Shown: positions 23,036-31,850 of the stretch, piece by piece
Position numbering within the stretch: the stretch's first letter is position 1
Layout: every line of letters starts with the position of its first letter
Assembly (NCBI RefSeq): GCF_003386235.1
Contig: NZ_QRDZ01000010.1
Coordinates: forward strand, 62,001-126,000
Source of the DNA: Cohnella phaseoli
GTDB taxonomy: Bacteria; Bacillota; Bacilli; Paenibacillales; Paenibacillaceae
Direction: 5' to 3'
Length of the DNA: 64,000 nucleotides
Translations under genes and position numbers: made by a program
The notes under the pieces: model-generated
Told to the model about the DNA's origin: nothing
The model's input: only the letters and a program-made list of their open reading frames with translations
Databases searched by the model: none

Positions 23036-26000
23036 CGCGAGTCACGCTTGTCATCGCACTTTTGTTTTCTGTATGGGGAGGCGCCGGAGAAGATTTCGGT
23101 TCGTATTCGAAAGCTTATGCGTCCGGTACGTCACCGGTTCAATTGGACTTGTCGCCTTATTTTAACAACGATGCGTTCAGCTACGACGCGAACCGCAGCA
23201 ACGGCGATCTGGATGGGAATGGGAATACGATTTCCGCAGATCTTGTTCAAGTCAATCCGATTTATGCGGGCGCGCCATTCACGCTGGGCCCCTTGAGTGA
23301 CGGCAGCCAAAATAACATTAAACCGGGCGGCCAGATTATTGAACTGGACGATGAGCCGTACAACTCGATTCGGGTATTGGGAGCGGCCTCGGGTACGGAT
23401 GAAACGGGCTATTCTTCCGGCAAATTTACTTTTGTCTATGCCGACGGGACGACATCCGAGGAAACGCTGTTAATGCTGGATTATCGAAGCCAGAGCGCCT
23501 TCGACCTCGAAAACCAACAAACGGTGCAGACGATGACTCATCATCACAGCAAAACAGCAGATATAATGGAGAACGCGAGATTGTACCAATACAATCTGTC
23601 GCCGGAACCGGGCAAGAAGCTGGATAAGCTGATTCTGCCCAACAATGCGCAGTTGAACATTTTTGCGATGACGCTGTTTGTAGGAATTTCGGTCGACTTG
23701 TTCAGCGAATATAACCATGACGGTTTCAGCTACGATACGGATACGCATCCTTGGAGAAATCGGAAAATCGGGGATGGCGCTTACGATTCTCTTGCGGGGA
23801 GCGGGAAAACGTACTCGGCCAATCTCGTACACCGAATTAATGCGCTCGATGGCGTTTCTTATTCGCTAGGCCTGTTCGAGGACGCTTACGACAATGCAGT
23901 CGCTGCCGTCGGTCAAACCATTCCGCTTCGTCGGGACAACTATTCTTCCGTTCAAGTGGCAGGGTCCGCTACCGCAGGGGATAAAACCGGAACGTTTCGC
24001 ATCCTCTATACGGATGGAACGTATGACGACATGTCCGTGACGATGAAGGATTGGGCCACCGCCAACCCATCCGGACAACATATCCTGCAAACCCTGAATC
24101 ACAGACATACCGGCCCAAGAGGCAGCGGTTCGGACGAATCCGTGACCAACTACATCTTTGTGTACGAATTGGCAGTCGACACAGCCAAATCGGTATCCGG
24201 CATCGTGCTGCCCAATGAATGGAACATGCACATTCTGGCGATGACCTTGCTTCCCGGACCGACGGGAGGTGTGGTTCCGCCCGCACCAGATCCGCGCGTG
24301 ATGCCCCTGACGCTTCCGTCCGAGGACGTGCCTGTGGCGATGTACAGTGTAACCGATTTCGGCGCGGTCGCGAATGATCTCATCGACGACACGGCTGCTT
24401 TTCAGCAAGCGCTGGACGCCGCAGCATTCTACGGTGGCGGAGTTGTTTTCGCGCCAGCGGGGCGCTACGTCTTTGAAGGCCATCTTTCCGTTCCGGAGCT
24501 GGTCACGCTAAGAGGGGAATGGCAGAACCCTGAACAGGGCGGGCTTGGAACGGGAACCATTCTGATGTCTTACGAGAACAAAGGGAACGAGAATGGCGCT
24601 GCTTTCATTTCCACGAAGCAGTCATCGACCGTGCGCGACGTCACGATCTGGTATCCGGAACAGGACGATATCGGAAATATCCAAGCCTACCCTTGGACGA
24701 TTGCAGCCGACTTGACAACGCGAATCGGACCGACGCTAAAAAATATCACGCTCATCAATTCGTACAAAGGCTTCAATTTATTTCTTGCGGCGTGCAGCTA
24801 CTCAAAAAACATATATGGCACAGTCTTGAAGCAAGGCTTCGAGATCGATAAGATCGGCGATATTCTCCGTATGGAAACCGTCCATTTGCGACCCAAATAT
24901 TGGGCAGACAGCGGTTTGGGGACGCCGCCGACCGAATCTTCCATTATGGCTTACCAGAGAGCGAACGGAACCGGAGTCGTGCAGAAGAAGAACGACTGGG
25001 GTTACATGTACGATGTGTTTCTTGAAGGCTACGGGATAGGACTGCTAGTCGAAGAAGGCATATACGGCAAATACAACGGACAGATTCAGAAGCTTCGCAC
25101 CGAGAACGGCAAGATCGGGATCAAGCTCGCCGATCCGAGCGGTGCCGGAATAACCATTAGCAATAGCACGATCAACACGACGGGCAGCGATGGAATTTCT
25201 GTGGAAGCGCCTTCAACCTTCGATGAGGAAGCGGTCGTCTTTTTCAACTCGACGACTTTCGGTTCGCCGGACGGTATTCCGGTCAAGATGGATGGCGCGG
25301 GGACGCTTAGCTTCGCTCATGCGACTTTTTCGGATTGGGGGTCGGGGAGGGCTGTCGAAGCGTCGGACGGAACGCTGATTATTACATCTTCCGTATTCGG
25401 TGTGGACCAGCCTGAAGTCTGGCTTGGTTCCGGAGTCAGCTCCTTGACGATGGTCGGCAACGAATTTGCCGGCAACTCGCCCGATGTCCATAGCCTCAGC
25501 TCGGGAGACATCAAGTTTAACAACGACGCGCGAACGGCCTTCTCTCCGCAGCTGCCTGCGGGCGATCCGCTCATCCCGGCCAATCGCAAGCCGTCGACGT
25601 CGAATTTCTTCAACGTGAAGAAAGCGCCGTACAATGCCGAGGCCGATGGAACGACCGACGATACCGGAGCGATTCAGGACGCCCTGGACGACGCCGGGAC
25701 AGCAGGCGGGGGAACCGTCTACTTGCCGGCTGGTCGCTATAACATAGCCGGACATCTGTCGGTACCTGGCAACGTGGAATTGAGAGGCGTCAGCGACGGA
25801 CCTTACCATTACGGTTCGAAACGGAAAGGCACGGTGCTGCTGGCATCGGAAAATCAAGGCGACGAAAGCGGCGATCCCTTCCTCGCGTTGGGTCAGGATG
25901 CCGGCGTTCGCGGTCTCAGCGTGTTTTATCCGATTCAAAACTTCAGCGCACCTATTGCCTATCCCGCAACGATTCAAGGAAATGGAGCCGGGGCTTATGT

Positions 26001-26781
26001 GAAGGATGTAACGCTTCCGGATTCCTATACGGGAATCAAAATGAACGAAGGCGACTATTTGATCGACTATGTCAGGGGCGTTGCGCTCAAAACGTTTATC
26101 GATCTCGACGGCGTGAACGGCGACCCGGGATATATCCGCAATCTGATGAATACGGTTGGGGACTGGCAGGATGCAGGACGCGAAGACAATGCTCCGCGTA
26201 TCAATTGGTGGATGAATACCCCTTCGACGATGGCAACTGGCATCCGGATTCATAACACGTCGCATGTGAATGTTTTCCAAAGCTTTTCTTATGGGGTCGG
26301 TTATGGAATAGGCATCAGCGGAAACTCGTCCGATATCCAGGTGTACGGTTTCGGTGCGGACAATGCGGAGCACGGGGTTGAGCTGGGCGGCTCGGGCACG
26401 AATATTAACTTTATTAATACCCAGCTTACGGCAATCGGAGGAGGCAATAAAAGATACATCAACACCGCTCATACGTTTACCGGGGATGTCAAATTTTTCA
26501 ACACAATTGCTTGGGCCGCACAGAACGGATCGCAATTCAACGGTCCGGGCAGCGTAACTTTGCAGCAGTACCATGACACTTATTCCGGAAATCCCTATCG
26601 GATCAGACACATTAGCGGAAAGCTGTGGCTGGACAGCTCCGTATTCCCGCAAGTCAGCGACCAGGTGTACATTTCGCTAGGCGCTGAGGATGCGGCGATC
26701 TTCGCGAACGTTGGCGTAAACGGGCTTCAGGTGCACAATGATTTGGGCGATCCCGATGTATGGATGAATATTCGCAAATAG
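23020..26781 (+). CDS. secreted twin beta-helix protein (pectate_lyase_3/GH55-like) with duplicated N-terminal module
   Basis: A 1253-residue exported protein. After a signal peptide (1 to about 36, ending AYASG) come two copies of an unrecognised beta-rich module (about 45-220: PYFNNDAFSYDANRS to VYADGTTSEETLLML; about 225-410: EYNHDGFSYDTDTH to LYTDGTYDDMSVTMK). Then two right-handed beta-helix domains each begin with the pectate_lyase_3 signature: VTDFGAVANDLIDDTAAFQQALDAA (about 447) and APYNAEADGTTDDTGAIQDALDDAG (about 868), each followed by APAGRYVFEGHLSVP or LPAGRYNIAGHLSVP. GH55 enzymes have this two-helix layout, but catalytic residues cannot be assigned by eye. There is no SLH or sortase anchor, so it is likely released. 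Start ATG overlaps the GH2 gene by 16 bases. Confidence 0.8.
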   Translation: MFIKLARVTLVIALLFSVWGGAGEDFGSYSKAYASGTSPVQLDLSPYFNNDAFSYDANRSNGDLDGNGNTISADLVQVNPIYAGAPFTLGPLSDGSQNNIKPGGQIIELDDEPYNSIRVLGAASGTDETGYSSGKFTFVYADGTTSEETLLMLDYRSQSAFDLENQQTVQTMTHHHSKTADIMENARLYQYNLSPEPGKKLDKLILPNNAQLNIFAMTLFVGISVDLFSEYNHDGFSYDTDTHPWRNRKIGDGAYDSLAGSGKTYSANLVHRINALDGVSYSLGLFEDAYDNAVAAVGQTIPLRRDNYSSVQVAGSATAGDKTGTFRILYTDGTYDDMSVTMKDWATANPSGQHILQTLNHRHTGPRGSGSDESVTNYIFVYELAVDTAKSVSGIVLPNEWNMHILAMTLLPGPTGGVVPPAPDPRVMPLTLPSEDVPVAMYSVTDFGAVANDLIDDTAAFQQALDAAAFYGGGVVFAPAGRYVFEGHLSVPELVTLRGEWQNPEQGGLGTGTILMSYENKGNENGAAFISTKQSSTVRDVTIWYPEQDDIGNIQAYPWTIAADLTTRIGPTLKNITLINSYKGFNLFLAACSYSKNIYGTVLKQGFEIDKIGDILRMETVHLRPKYWADSGLGTPPTESSIMAYQRANGTGVVQKKNDWGYMYDVFLEGYGIGLLVEEGIYGKYNGQIQKLRTENGKIGIKLADPSGAGITISNSTINTTGSDGISVEAPSTFDEEAVVFFNSTTFGSPDGIPVKMDGAGTLSFAHATFSDWGSGRAVEASDGTLIITSSVFGVDQPEVWLGSGVSSLTMVGNEFAGNSPDVHSLSSGDIKFNNDARTAFSPQLPAGDPLIPANRKPSTSNFFNVKKAPYNAEADGTTDDTGAIQDALDDAGTAGGGTVYLPAGRYNIAGHLSVPGNVELRGVSDGPYHYGSKRKGTVLLASENQGDESGDPFLALGQDAGVRGLSVFYPIQNFSAPIAYPATIQGNGAGAYVKDVTLPDSYTGIKMNEGDYLIDYVRGVALKTFIDLDGVNGDPGYIRNLMNTVGDWQDAGREDNAPRINWWMNTPSTMATGIRIHNTSHVNVFQSFSYGVGYGIGISGNSSDIQVYGFGADNAEHGVELGGSGTNINFINTQLTAIGGGNKRYINTAHTFTGDVKFFNTIAWAAQNGSQFNGPGSVTLQQYHDTYSGNPYRIRHISGKLWLDSSVFPQVSDQVYISLGAEDAAIFANVGVNGLQVHNDLGDPDVWMNIRK

Positions 26782-26792
26782 AACATCCGGGA

Positions 26793-26828
26793 GGTCTGTC
26801 GGTCGGAATGACACCCGGCCGACAGACC
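26793..26828 (+). terminator. hairpin between beta-helix protein and oxidoreductase genes
   Basis: 10-bp stem GGTCTGTCGG / CCGACAGACC with a 16-base loop followed by CTTCTAT; weak T-rich tail. A partial terminator within the locus is likely. Confidence 0.5.
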
Positions 26829-26851
26829 CTTCTATAATGGAGGAAATGACA

Positions 26852-28042
26852 ATGGCAAAAAAAGTGAGATTAGCCGTTATCGGCGGCTCGCGCGGCGGGG
26901 CATTCGACAATGCGCTTTCGATACTCGCAGAATGCTTGGAGCTGACGGCCGTATGCGATCTGAACGAAAAGGTTCTTCAGGACTGGAAGATAAAGTACCC
27001 CGAAATTGTTACGTTTTCCAGCTATGATCAGCTATTGGAAAGTCCGTTGGTCGACGCCATTTTCCTGGCGACCCCGATGTTGCTTCATGCCGATCAAGCG
27101 ATTCAGGCGCTCCGCGCGGGGAAACACGTTCTGAGCGAAGTGATTGCCGCGCATACGATTGAAGACGGATGGAAGCTGATTGAAGCGGTGGAAGCGAGCG
27201 GCTTGAAGTACATGATGGCGGAAAATTACTGCTATACGCGCGAGAATAAAATGGTTCAGCAGATGGCTGACGCAGGCGCCTTCGGCGAGATTACCTATGC
27301 GGAATGCGGATACATTCACGATGTCCGGAATTTGCTGCATGGCGCGGACGGGAGCTTGACCTGGCGCGGACAATGTGTACACGATTTTAATGCTTGTACT
27401 TACCCGACTCATTCGCTCGGTCCGATCGCCAAGTGGCTCGGCATTGATCAATCGGGCGGTGATCGCTTCGAGGAATTGGTCACCTTCAATACCAAAAGCC
27501 GCTCGACGGCCAACTATTTTCGGGAACGGTTCGGAACGGATCACCCGGGCGCACAGCCCGATTTCTGGCGGCAGGGGGATAGCTCCACGACACTTATCCG
27601 CACGAAGAAGGGCGTTGTCGTGTCGCTCCGCGTCGATATCCAGTCCGCCCGCCCGCACAATATGGTGCACTATGGGCTGCAAGGGACGGAAGGCGCGTAT
27701 CTCGGGCCGCGCTTCGAAGGAGAGGACCCGCTCATTTGGCTGCACAACGAGGCTTCCGGCAATTCCGTAACCGATCCGCAATGGGATTCACTTTGGCTTC
27801 ATAAGACCAAATGGGATCATCCGGATTGGCGAGCGTGGGAGAAAGAAGCTCTCCATACCGGCCACGGCGGAGGCGATTTCTTTGTGATCCGGGAATTCGT
27901 CTCTGCCATACAGGAGGACAGGAAGCCTGCGGTCGACGTCTACGACGCGGTGACCTGGAGTTCGCTGTTCGCGCTGTCGTTGCAGTCGGTTTCTGGTGGC
28001 GGTTCGCCAGTGAAATTCGTCGATTTTTATGGGAATTCGTGA
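26852..28042 (+). CDS. Gfo/Idh/MocA-family NAD(P)-dependent oxidoreductase
   Basis: A 396-residue protein: N-terminal Rossmann domain (VRLAVIGGSRGGAFDNALSI, about 4-24; AIFLATPMLLHADQAIQALRAGKHVLSE with the family Lys, about 70-98) and C-terminal alpha/beta substrate domain (MAENYCYTREN, CVHDFNACTYPTHSLGPIAKWLG). Start ATG 26852 follows GGAGG; an ATG 15 bases upstream overlaps that ribosome site. Such enzymes oxidise or epimerise sugars or act as NAD-dependent glycosidases. Its stop overlaps the convergent kinase gene by 16 bases. Confidence 0.9.
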   Translation: MAKKVRLAVIGGSRGGAFDNALSILAECLELTAVCDLNEKVLQDWKIKYPEIVTFSSYDQLLESPLVDAIFLATPMLLHADQAIQALRAGKHVLSEVIAAHTIEDGWKLIEAVEASGLKYMMAENYCYTRENKMVQQMADAGAFGEITYAECGYIHDVRNLLHGADGSLTWRGQCVHDFNACTYPTHSLGPIAKWLGIDQSGGDRFEELVTFNTKSRSTANYFRERFGTDHPGAQPDFWRQGDSSTTLIRTKKGVVVSLRVDIQSARPHNMVHYGLQGTEGAYLGPRFEGEDPLIWLHNEASGNSVTDPQWDSLWLHKTKWDHPDWRAWEKEALHTGHGGGDFFVIREFVSAIQEDRKPAVDVYDAVTWSSLFALSLQSVSGGGSPVKFVDFYGNS

Positions 28043-31000
28043 ATATGAATGATGATGGTTGTCCCTTTGCCCATCTCACTCTCTAATTGAAAACGAGTTC
28101 CTTTAATTAGAGAAAGCTTTCTAAATGGATTAGTAAAGCCTAATCGCTCGTTTCGCCCGCGCAATAGTTCTTGTTGTTTTTCAAGAGGAATTCCGATCCC
28201 GTCATCTTCTATCGTGATTTTGATATGCTGCTGTTCCCGTTCAATCGTAAGACGCAGCGTTCCGCCATCGTTTCTTTGTGTTATCCCGTGACGTACGGCG
28301 TTTTCCACAAGCGGCTGAAGGGTCAGTGCCGGGATAGAGGTTTGAATGGTTTCATCAATGTTATATTCGATTTGAAGTCTTTCTTCAAAGCGCATTTGTT
28401 CGATCGCTAAATAAGCTTTTACTAATTGTATTTCTTCCTCCAAAGGGACCAGCGAGCGCTGTTTTTGGTAATCCAGCTTTCCCCGGAAATAGGTAGAAAG
28501 ATGCTCTAATGCCGTTCGGGTCTTTTCCTGATCAGACCAGCTTAGCGCAATAATCGAATTGAGTGTGTTGTACAAAAAATGCGGTGTAATCTGAGCGTAA
28601 AAGTAGCTGAGTTCATGCTCTATAGCATCGTGCGCCGATTTTTTCATTAACAGCAACGACTCGATTCGCATCTCTAATTCCTTCAAATTTACTGGCTTTT
28701 GCAAGTAATCGTTGGCTCCTAATTGGAAGGAAATCACTAAGTCGGACAATTGTCCTGCTGCCGTTAATATGATAATAGGCAAATCCACCAAGTCTAGCTT
28801 CTGTCTAATCGTTTGGCAGACCTCATATCCCGTCATATGGGGCATCATCAAATCTAAAACTAATAGATCAACTTGTTCTGTTTCAATAATGTCGAGTGCT
28901 TCCTGACCGCTGCCTACTGCAATTACGCTATATTGAAGCGAATGAAGCCTATTAATAAGCACCTTCAAGTTGGCGGGCTCGTCATCTACAACTAATAGGG
29001 TATACGGCTTTGATCCTTCTACTCTTGTAGTCAGGGCAGGCTGCGACTGCTTCCCCTCCCGTTCCATTCTCTGGGCAGACGCAACCTGTTCGTGCGCTTC
29101 GCTTATTTCCTTATATCCTAGCAGCTGCTCGTTCGTAGCCAAGGGGATCGTGAAGGTGAAGCAAGAGCCTTTGCCGATTTCGGAAGTTACCCAGATACGT
29201 CCGCCTGCGCTTTCCACAATTTTCTTGGTAATGCTTAATCCCAGACCAAGACCTTCCGATTCCCTGGCACGGCTGCTTTCAACTTGATAGAAGGTTGTAA
29301 AGATGAGGTCGTGGTGCTCTGCAGCAATACCCGGCCCGGTATCCGCAATCGATACGTGCGCCTGTTCCTCCAGGATTCGAGCCGAGATCGCGATCGTTCC
29401 CTGCTTGGTGAACTTAATCGCATTGTAGATCAGATTAAAGAAAACCTGCTTTAGCTTCTGCTCATCGGTGTAGACGAGCGGAAAATTAGCCGGGACCTTA
29501 TTGATTAATTGGACAGACGGAGAAGGGGGCGTGACGTAGGCAATCTCAGCAAGCACTTCTTCAACCATTCGGATATCGATCGGTTTGGCTGTGAAAGAAA
29601 CCTCTCCCTGCTTTATTTTGGAGATGAAGGAAAGATCCTTAACCAACCCGGCCAATCTTCTGCTAACCGAGTGTATTAATATTGCGCTTTCTTGCTGGTT
29701 CCTTTTTAATGGCCCCTCTACCCCCTCCAGCAGCGATTGAGAAAGATTCATAATCCCATGGAGCGGAGTGCCAAGCTCATGTGAGGTTTTGACTAGAAAT
29801 TCATCCTTCATTCGGTCGAATTCAAGCAATTCATTCGACATTTCCTCTACTTTGTTATATGCCTGCTGGGAACGATGACTCAGTAATAGCGCCAAACTCA
29901 ACACCATAATTAAAAACAAAAGAAATGACGGCGTTTCGATATCCACTTCAAATAGCAGAACAATGAGAAGCAGAACGCCATAAAGAGCAAACGTATAAAC
30001 AACGATCAGCACATAGTTGGACTCATCCGTTTTTTGTTTGTAGGCTTTCAGCAGCAGGATAAAAATATACACGTAACCGATAGCGGTGGTCACTGAAATA
30101 ATGAGTTGACTGATCGTAATAGAAACGCTTACCATCAGATCGATTGTCATGCTTAGCGTAAATACGGCCAAGGCTTGAATTCCAAGCATTGCGCTTAATG
30201 CGGCGACGATCCTTCTGTTGGCGGTCATGTTGAAGAAATGATACACAAACAATAGGAAAAACAAGACGAAAAGCGTAAGCGAGATGGCTTGTATTTCTAG
30301 TTGAGAAGCTGGGCTTAACTCCGGAAACAGTAAATAGATCCATCTTTCATTTATCGTCGATATATGTAAAGCTTGCGCTAAACAGAATAGGCTGAAATAT
30401 AGCTCATACCGAAATTTCCGTTTGTGCTGCAAATAGGCCGTAAAGTATATAAACGAAAATAGCAGATAGCCGGAAATAAGAAAGCCTTCAACGAATTTGG
30501 CACGGCCTTGTTCGGATAAGATTTGATCGGCTAGACCGAAATCGAGCGAGCTGACAATCCCGCCAACGACATAGTCATAATTGGCAACGAGAATAACAAG
30601 CTCTATTTGTTTATTCTTACTGTTTCCCAACACGACATACTTTTTGTAATCGAAACGATATTCTTCGGCTCTTTGGGAAGGAACGCCTGCCGAGCCAAGC
30701 TCCTGCCCGTTTATAAACACTCTATTAGCATTACGAATCGTATTCAGCTTGACGCCATACAGGTCATCTTCCGGAACATGGATAAGCAAGCGATACGTGC
30801 CTGTCCCGTATGGAGCTGCCTTCTCTGATTTATAGCGATTCCATGCTGCGGGTACGGGGATGGTTTGGCGTTGAGTCTTGTAACGATCAAAAACATGCTC
30901 GTCCGGGCTTGGTACGATTAATTGTTCCGGATAGAAGTCCCATTCTCCATCAAGCTTAAGTTCATCCTGACGATCCCAATGCTGCAACGAGAGAACGCCA

Positions 31001-31113
31001 TCGTTCGCCGTGAATGTATTGGAGTCGAATATGCGAAAGGAATGAAGAACAAAGTACGTTGTCAAGAGAGTGATAGCGACCATAATTAGAGAGAGAATCT
31101 TTCTATTTTTCAC
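28027..31113 (-). CDS. hybrid sensor histidine kinase with 7TMR-DISM input and two kinase modules
   Basis: About 1028 residues. Order: N-terminal membrane anchor; extracellular 7TMR-DISM sugar-binding-like domain (about 40-200); seven transmembrane helices (about 210-420); HisKA with phospho-acceptor SHELGTPLHG (His about 443); HATPase (GLGLSITKKIVESAGG); receiver domain (LLVVDDEPANLKVL, LLVLDLMMPHMTG; about 695-805); then a LytS-type His_kinase domain (ITPHFLYNTLNS, about 842) with its own HATPase (TLQPLVENAVRHG). The chosen start GTG 31113 follows AAAGGAA; a GTG at 31131 is less well placed. No partner LytTR regulator lies nearby. It converges on and overlaps the oxidoreductase by 16 bases. 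The input ligand may be a carbohydrate (inference). Confidence 0.88.
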   Translation of the reverse strand: MKNRKILSLIMVAITLLTTYFVLHSFRIFDSNTFTANDGVLSLQHWDRQDELKLDGEWDFYPEQLIVPSPDEHVFDRYKTQRQTIPVPAAWNRYKSEKAAPYGTGTYRLLIHVPEDDLYGVKLNTIRNANRVFINGQELGSAGVPSQRAEEYRFDYKKYVVLGNSKNKQIELVILVANYDYVVGGIVSSLDFGLADQILSEQGRAKFVEGFLISGYLLFSFIYFTAYLQHKRKFRYELYFSLFCLAQALHISTINERWIYLLFPELSPASQLEIQAISLTLFVLFFLLFVYHFFNMTANRRIVAALSAMLGIQALAVFTLSMTIDLMVSVSITISQLIISVTTAIGYVYIFILLLKAYKQKTDESNYVLIVVYTFALYGVLLLIVLLFEVDIETPSFLLFLIMVLSLALLLSHRSQQAYNKVEEMSNELLEFDRMKDEFLVKTSHELGTPLHGIMNLSQSLLEGVEGPLKRNQQESAILIHSVSRRLAGLVKDLSFISKIKQGEVSFTAKPIDIRMVEEVLAEIAYVTPPSPSVQLINKVPANFPLVYTDEQKLKQVFFNLIYNAIKFTKQGTIAISARILEEQAHVSIADTGPGIAAEHHDLIFTTFYQVESSRARESEGLGLGLSITKKIVESAGGRIWVTSEIGKGSCFTFTIPLATNEQLLGYKEISEAHEQVASAQRMEREGKQSQPALTTRVEGSKPYTLLVVDDEPANLKVLINRLHSLQYSVIAVGSGQEALDIIETEQVDLLVLDLMMPHMTGYEVCQTIRQKLDLVDLPIIILTAAGQLSDLVISFQLGANDYLQKPVNLKELEMRIESLLLMKKSAHDAIEHELSYFYAQITPHFLYNTLNSIIALSWSDQEKTRTALEHLSTYFRGKLDYQKQRSLVPLEEEIQLVKAYLAIEQMRFEERLQIEYNIDETIQTSIPALTLQPLVENAVRHGITQRNDGGTLRLTIEREQQHIKITIEDDGIGIPLEKQQELLRGRNERLGFTNPFRKLSLIKGTRFQLESEMGKGTTIIIHIHEFP

Positions 31114-31151
31114 ACTGCCAATTCCTTTCACTATGGGTACTGCGGTGTAGG

Positions 31152-31194
31152 CTATCTCTCAATAGTATCGTCAGTAACTCGTAAAAACTTTAAG
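31152..31194 (-). repeat. dispersed repeat copy B, possible promoter module
   Basis: Matches 12623-12665 at 38 of 43 positions. On the minus strand it contains a TACTAT -10-like hexamer (31163-31168) about 50 bases before the hybrid-kinase start, so it may be that gene's promoter. Confidence 0.5.
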
Positions 31195-31274
31195 AGCCGC
31201 ATTACCTGTAAGTTGAAGGGGCTGTCCCATGAGCACAACAAGCTGCTGCCAAAGATAATCGATGATAAAAGTAC

Positions 31275-31670
31275 AAGGGGTATGTACCTCCTTCCGATGC
31301 TATACGCACCTGAAACCTGAATGGGTAAACCCGTGATAAGGTGGTTTCAGGAGCGTATGAGGCAATCTCCAGGCTAATCATGACCCACTACGTTTCCAAT
31401 TTATTGCATATAGAACTTTTACGGCGGATCAATTTGCACACAAGAGTTTACGAAGAGAAGTTAGTCGAAAAATCGTACAACGCAGCTCGAATCAGGCTTA
31501 AACGGCGGACGTTTGTAGGAAAAACCGCACAAAGCAACTCGGCTCAGACTCAAACGACGAACGTTTGTAGGAAAAATCGTATAAATCAACCAAGATCAGG
31601 GGGTCTATGTTGGGAATTATCTGGAAGTGTTGTGGGTCAAGCGTAGATCTTCAGGAGGTACATCCCCCTT
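31275..31670. mobile_element. 396-bp non-coding element bounded by 18-bp inverted repeats (MITE-like candidate)
   Basis: Left end AAGGGGTATGTACCTCCT (31275-31292) and right end AGGAGGTACATCCCCCTT (31653-31670) are inverted copies with one mismatch. Inside there is no credible gene. The interior holds an imperfect hairpin at about 31301-31357 (ATACGCACCTGAAACC against GGTTTCAGGAGCGTAT, with inner GGGTAAACCC) and three 52-bp tandem repeats. Clear target-site duplications are not seen. It may be a miniature transposable element or a structured RNA. Confidence 0.4.
31456..31606. repeat. three degenerate tandem repeats, period 52 bp
   Basis: Units start at 31456, 31508 and 31560 and share GTTTGTAGGAAAAAtCGtAcAA followed by a variable GAnTCAG.CT.AAACG tail. 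Too few and too diverged for CRISPR. Confidence 0.6.
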
Positions 31671-31733
31671 TCCTTTTCTTGCATCTTAACCGGATGGAAG
31701 CTGTGTATGCCGGTTGCTAGAAGTACGGTGCAA

Positions 31734-31791
31734 GCGCGAGTTTAAAGTTTTCTTTGTAATTCACAAGTTGTCCCAACTGCCCTGCTAGAAT
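31734..31791 (+). promoter_or_regulatory. shared promoter motif, copy 1 (giant SLH protein)
   Basis: GCGCGAG (31734-31740) then TTTAAAGTTTTCTTTG (31741-31756), TAATTCAC, and a -10-like TAGAAT at 31786, 52 bases from the motif start. The gene starts 60 bases downstream. No good -35 is seen, suggesting activator dependence. Confidence 0.65.
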
Positions 31792-31850
31792 AGAGGAGAA
31801 AAATCGACATCATTTTTCCTATATCCGGCTATGAGAAGGGATGAACAAGT

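Noticed and set aside
25213..26652. Minus-strand open frame of 479 codons
   Set aside because: Antisense shadow of the beta-helix gene; composition lacks protein-like features.
31456..31606. Possible CRISPR array
   Set aside because: Only three diverged units with no distinct spacers, and no cas genes in the window.
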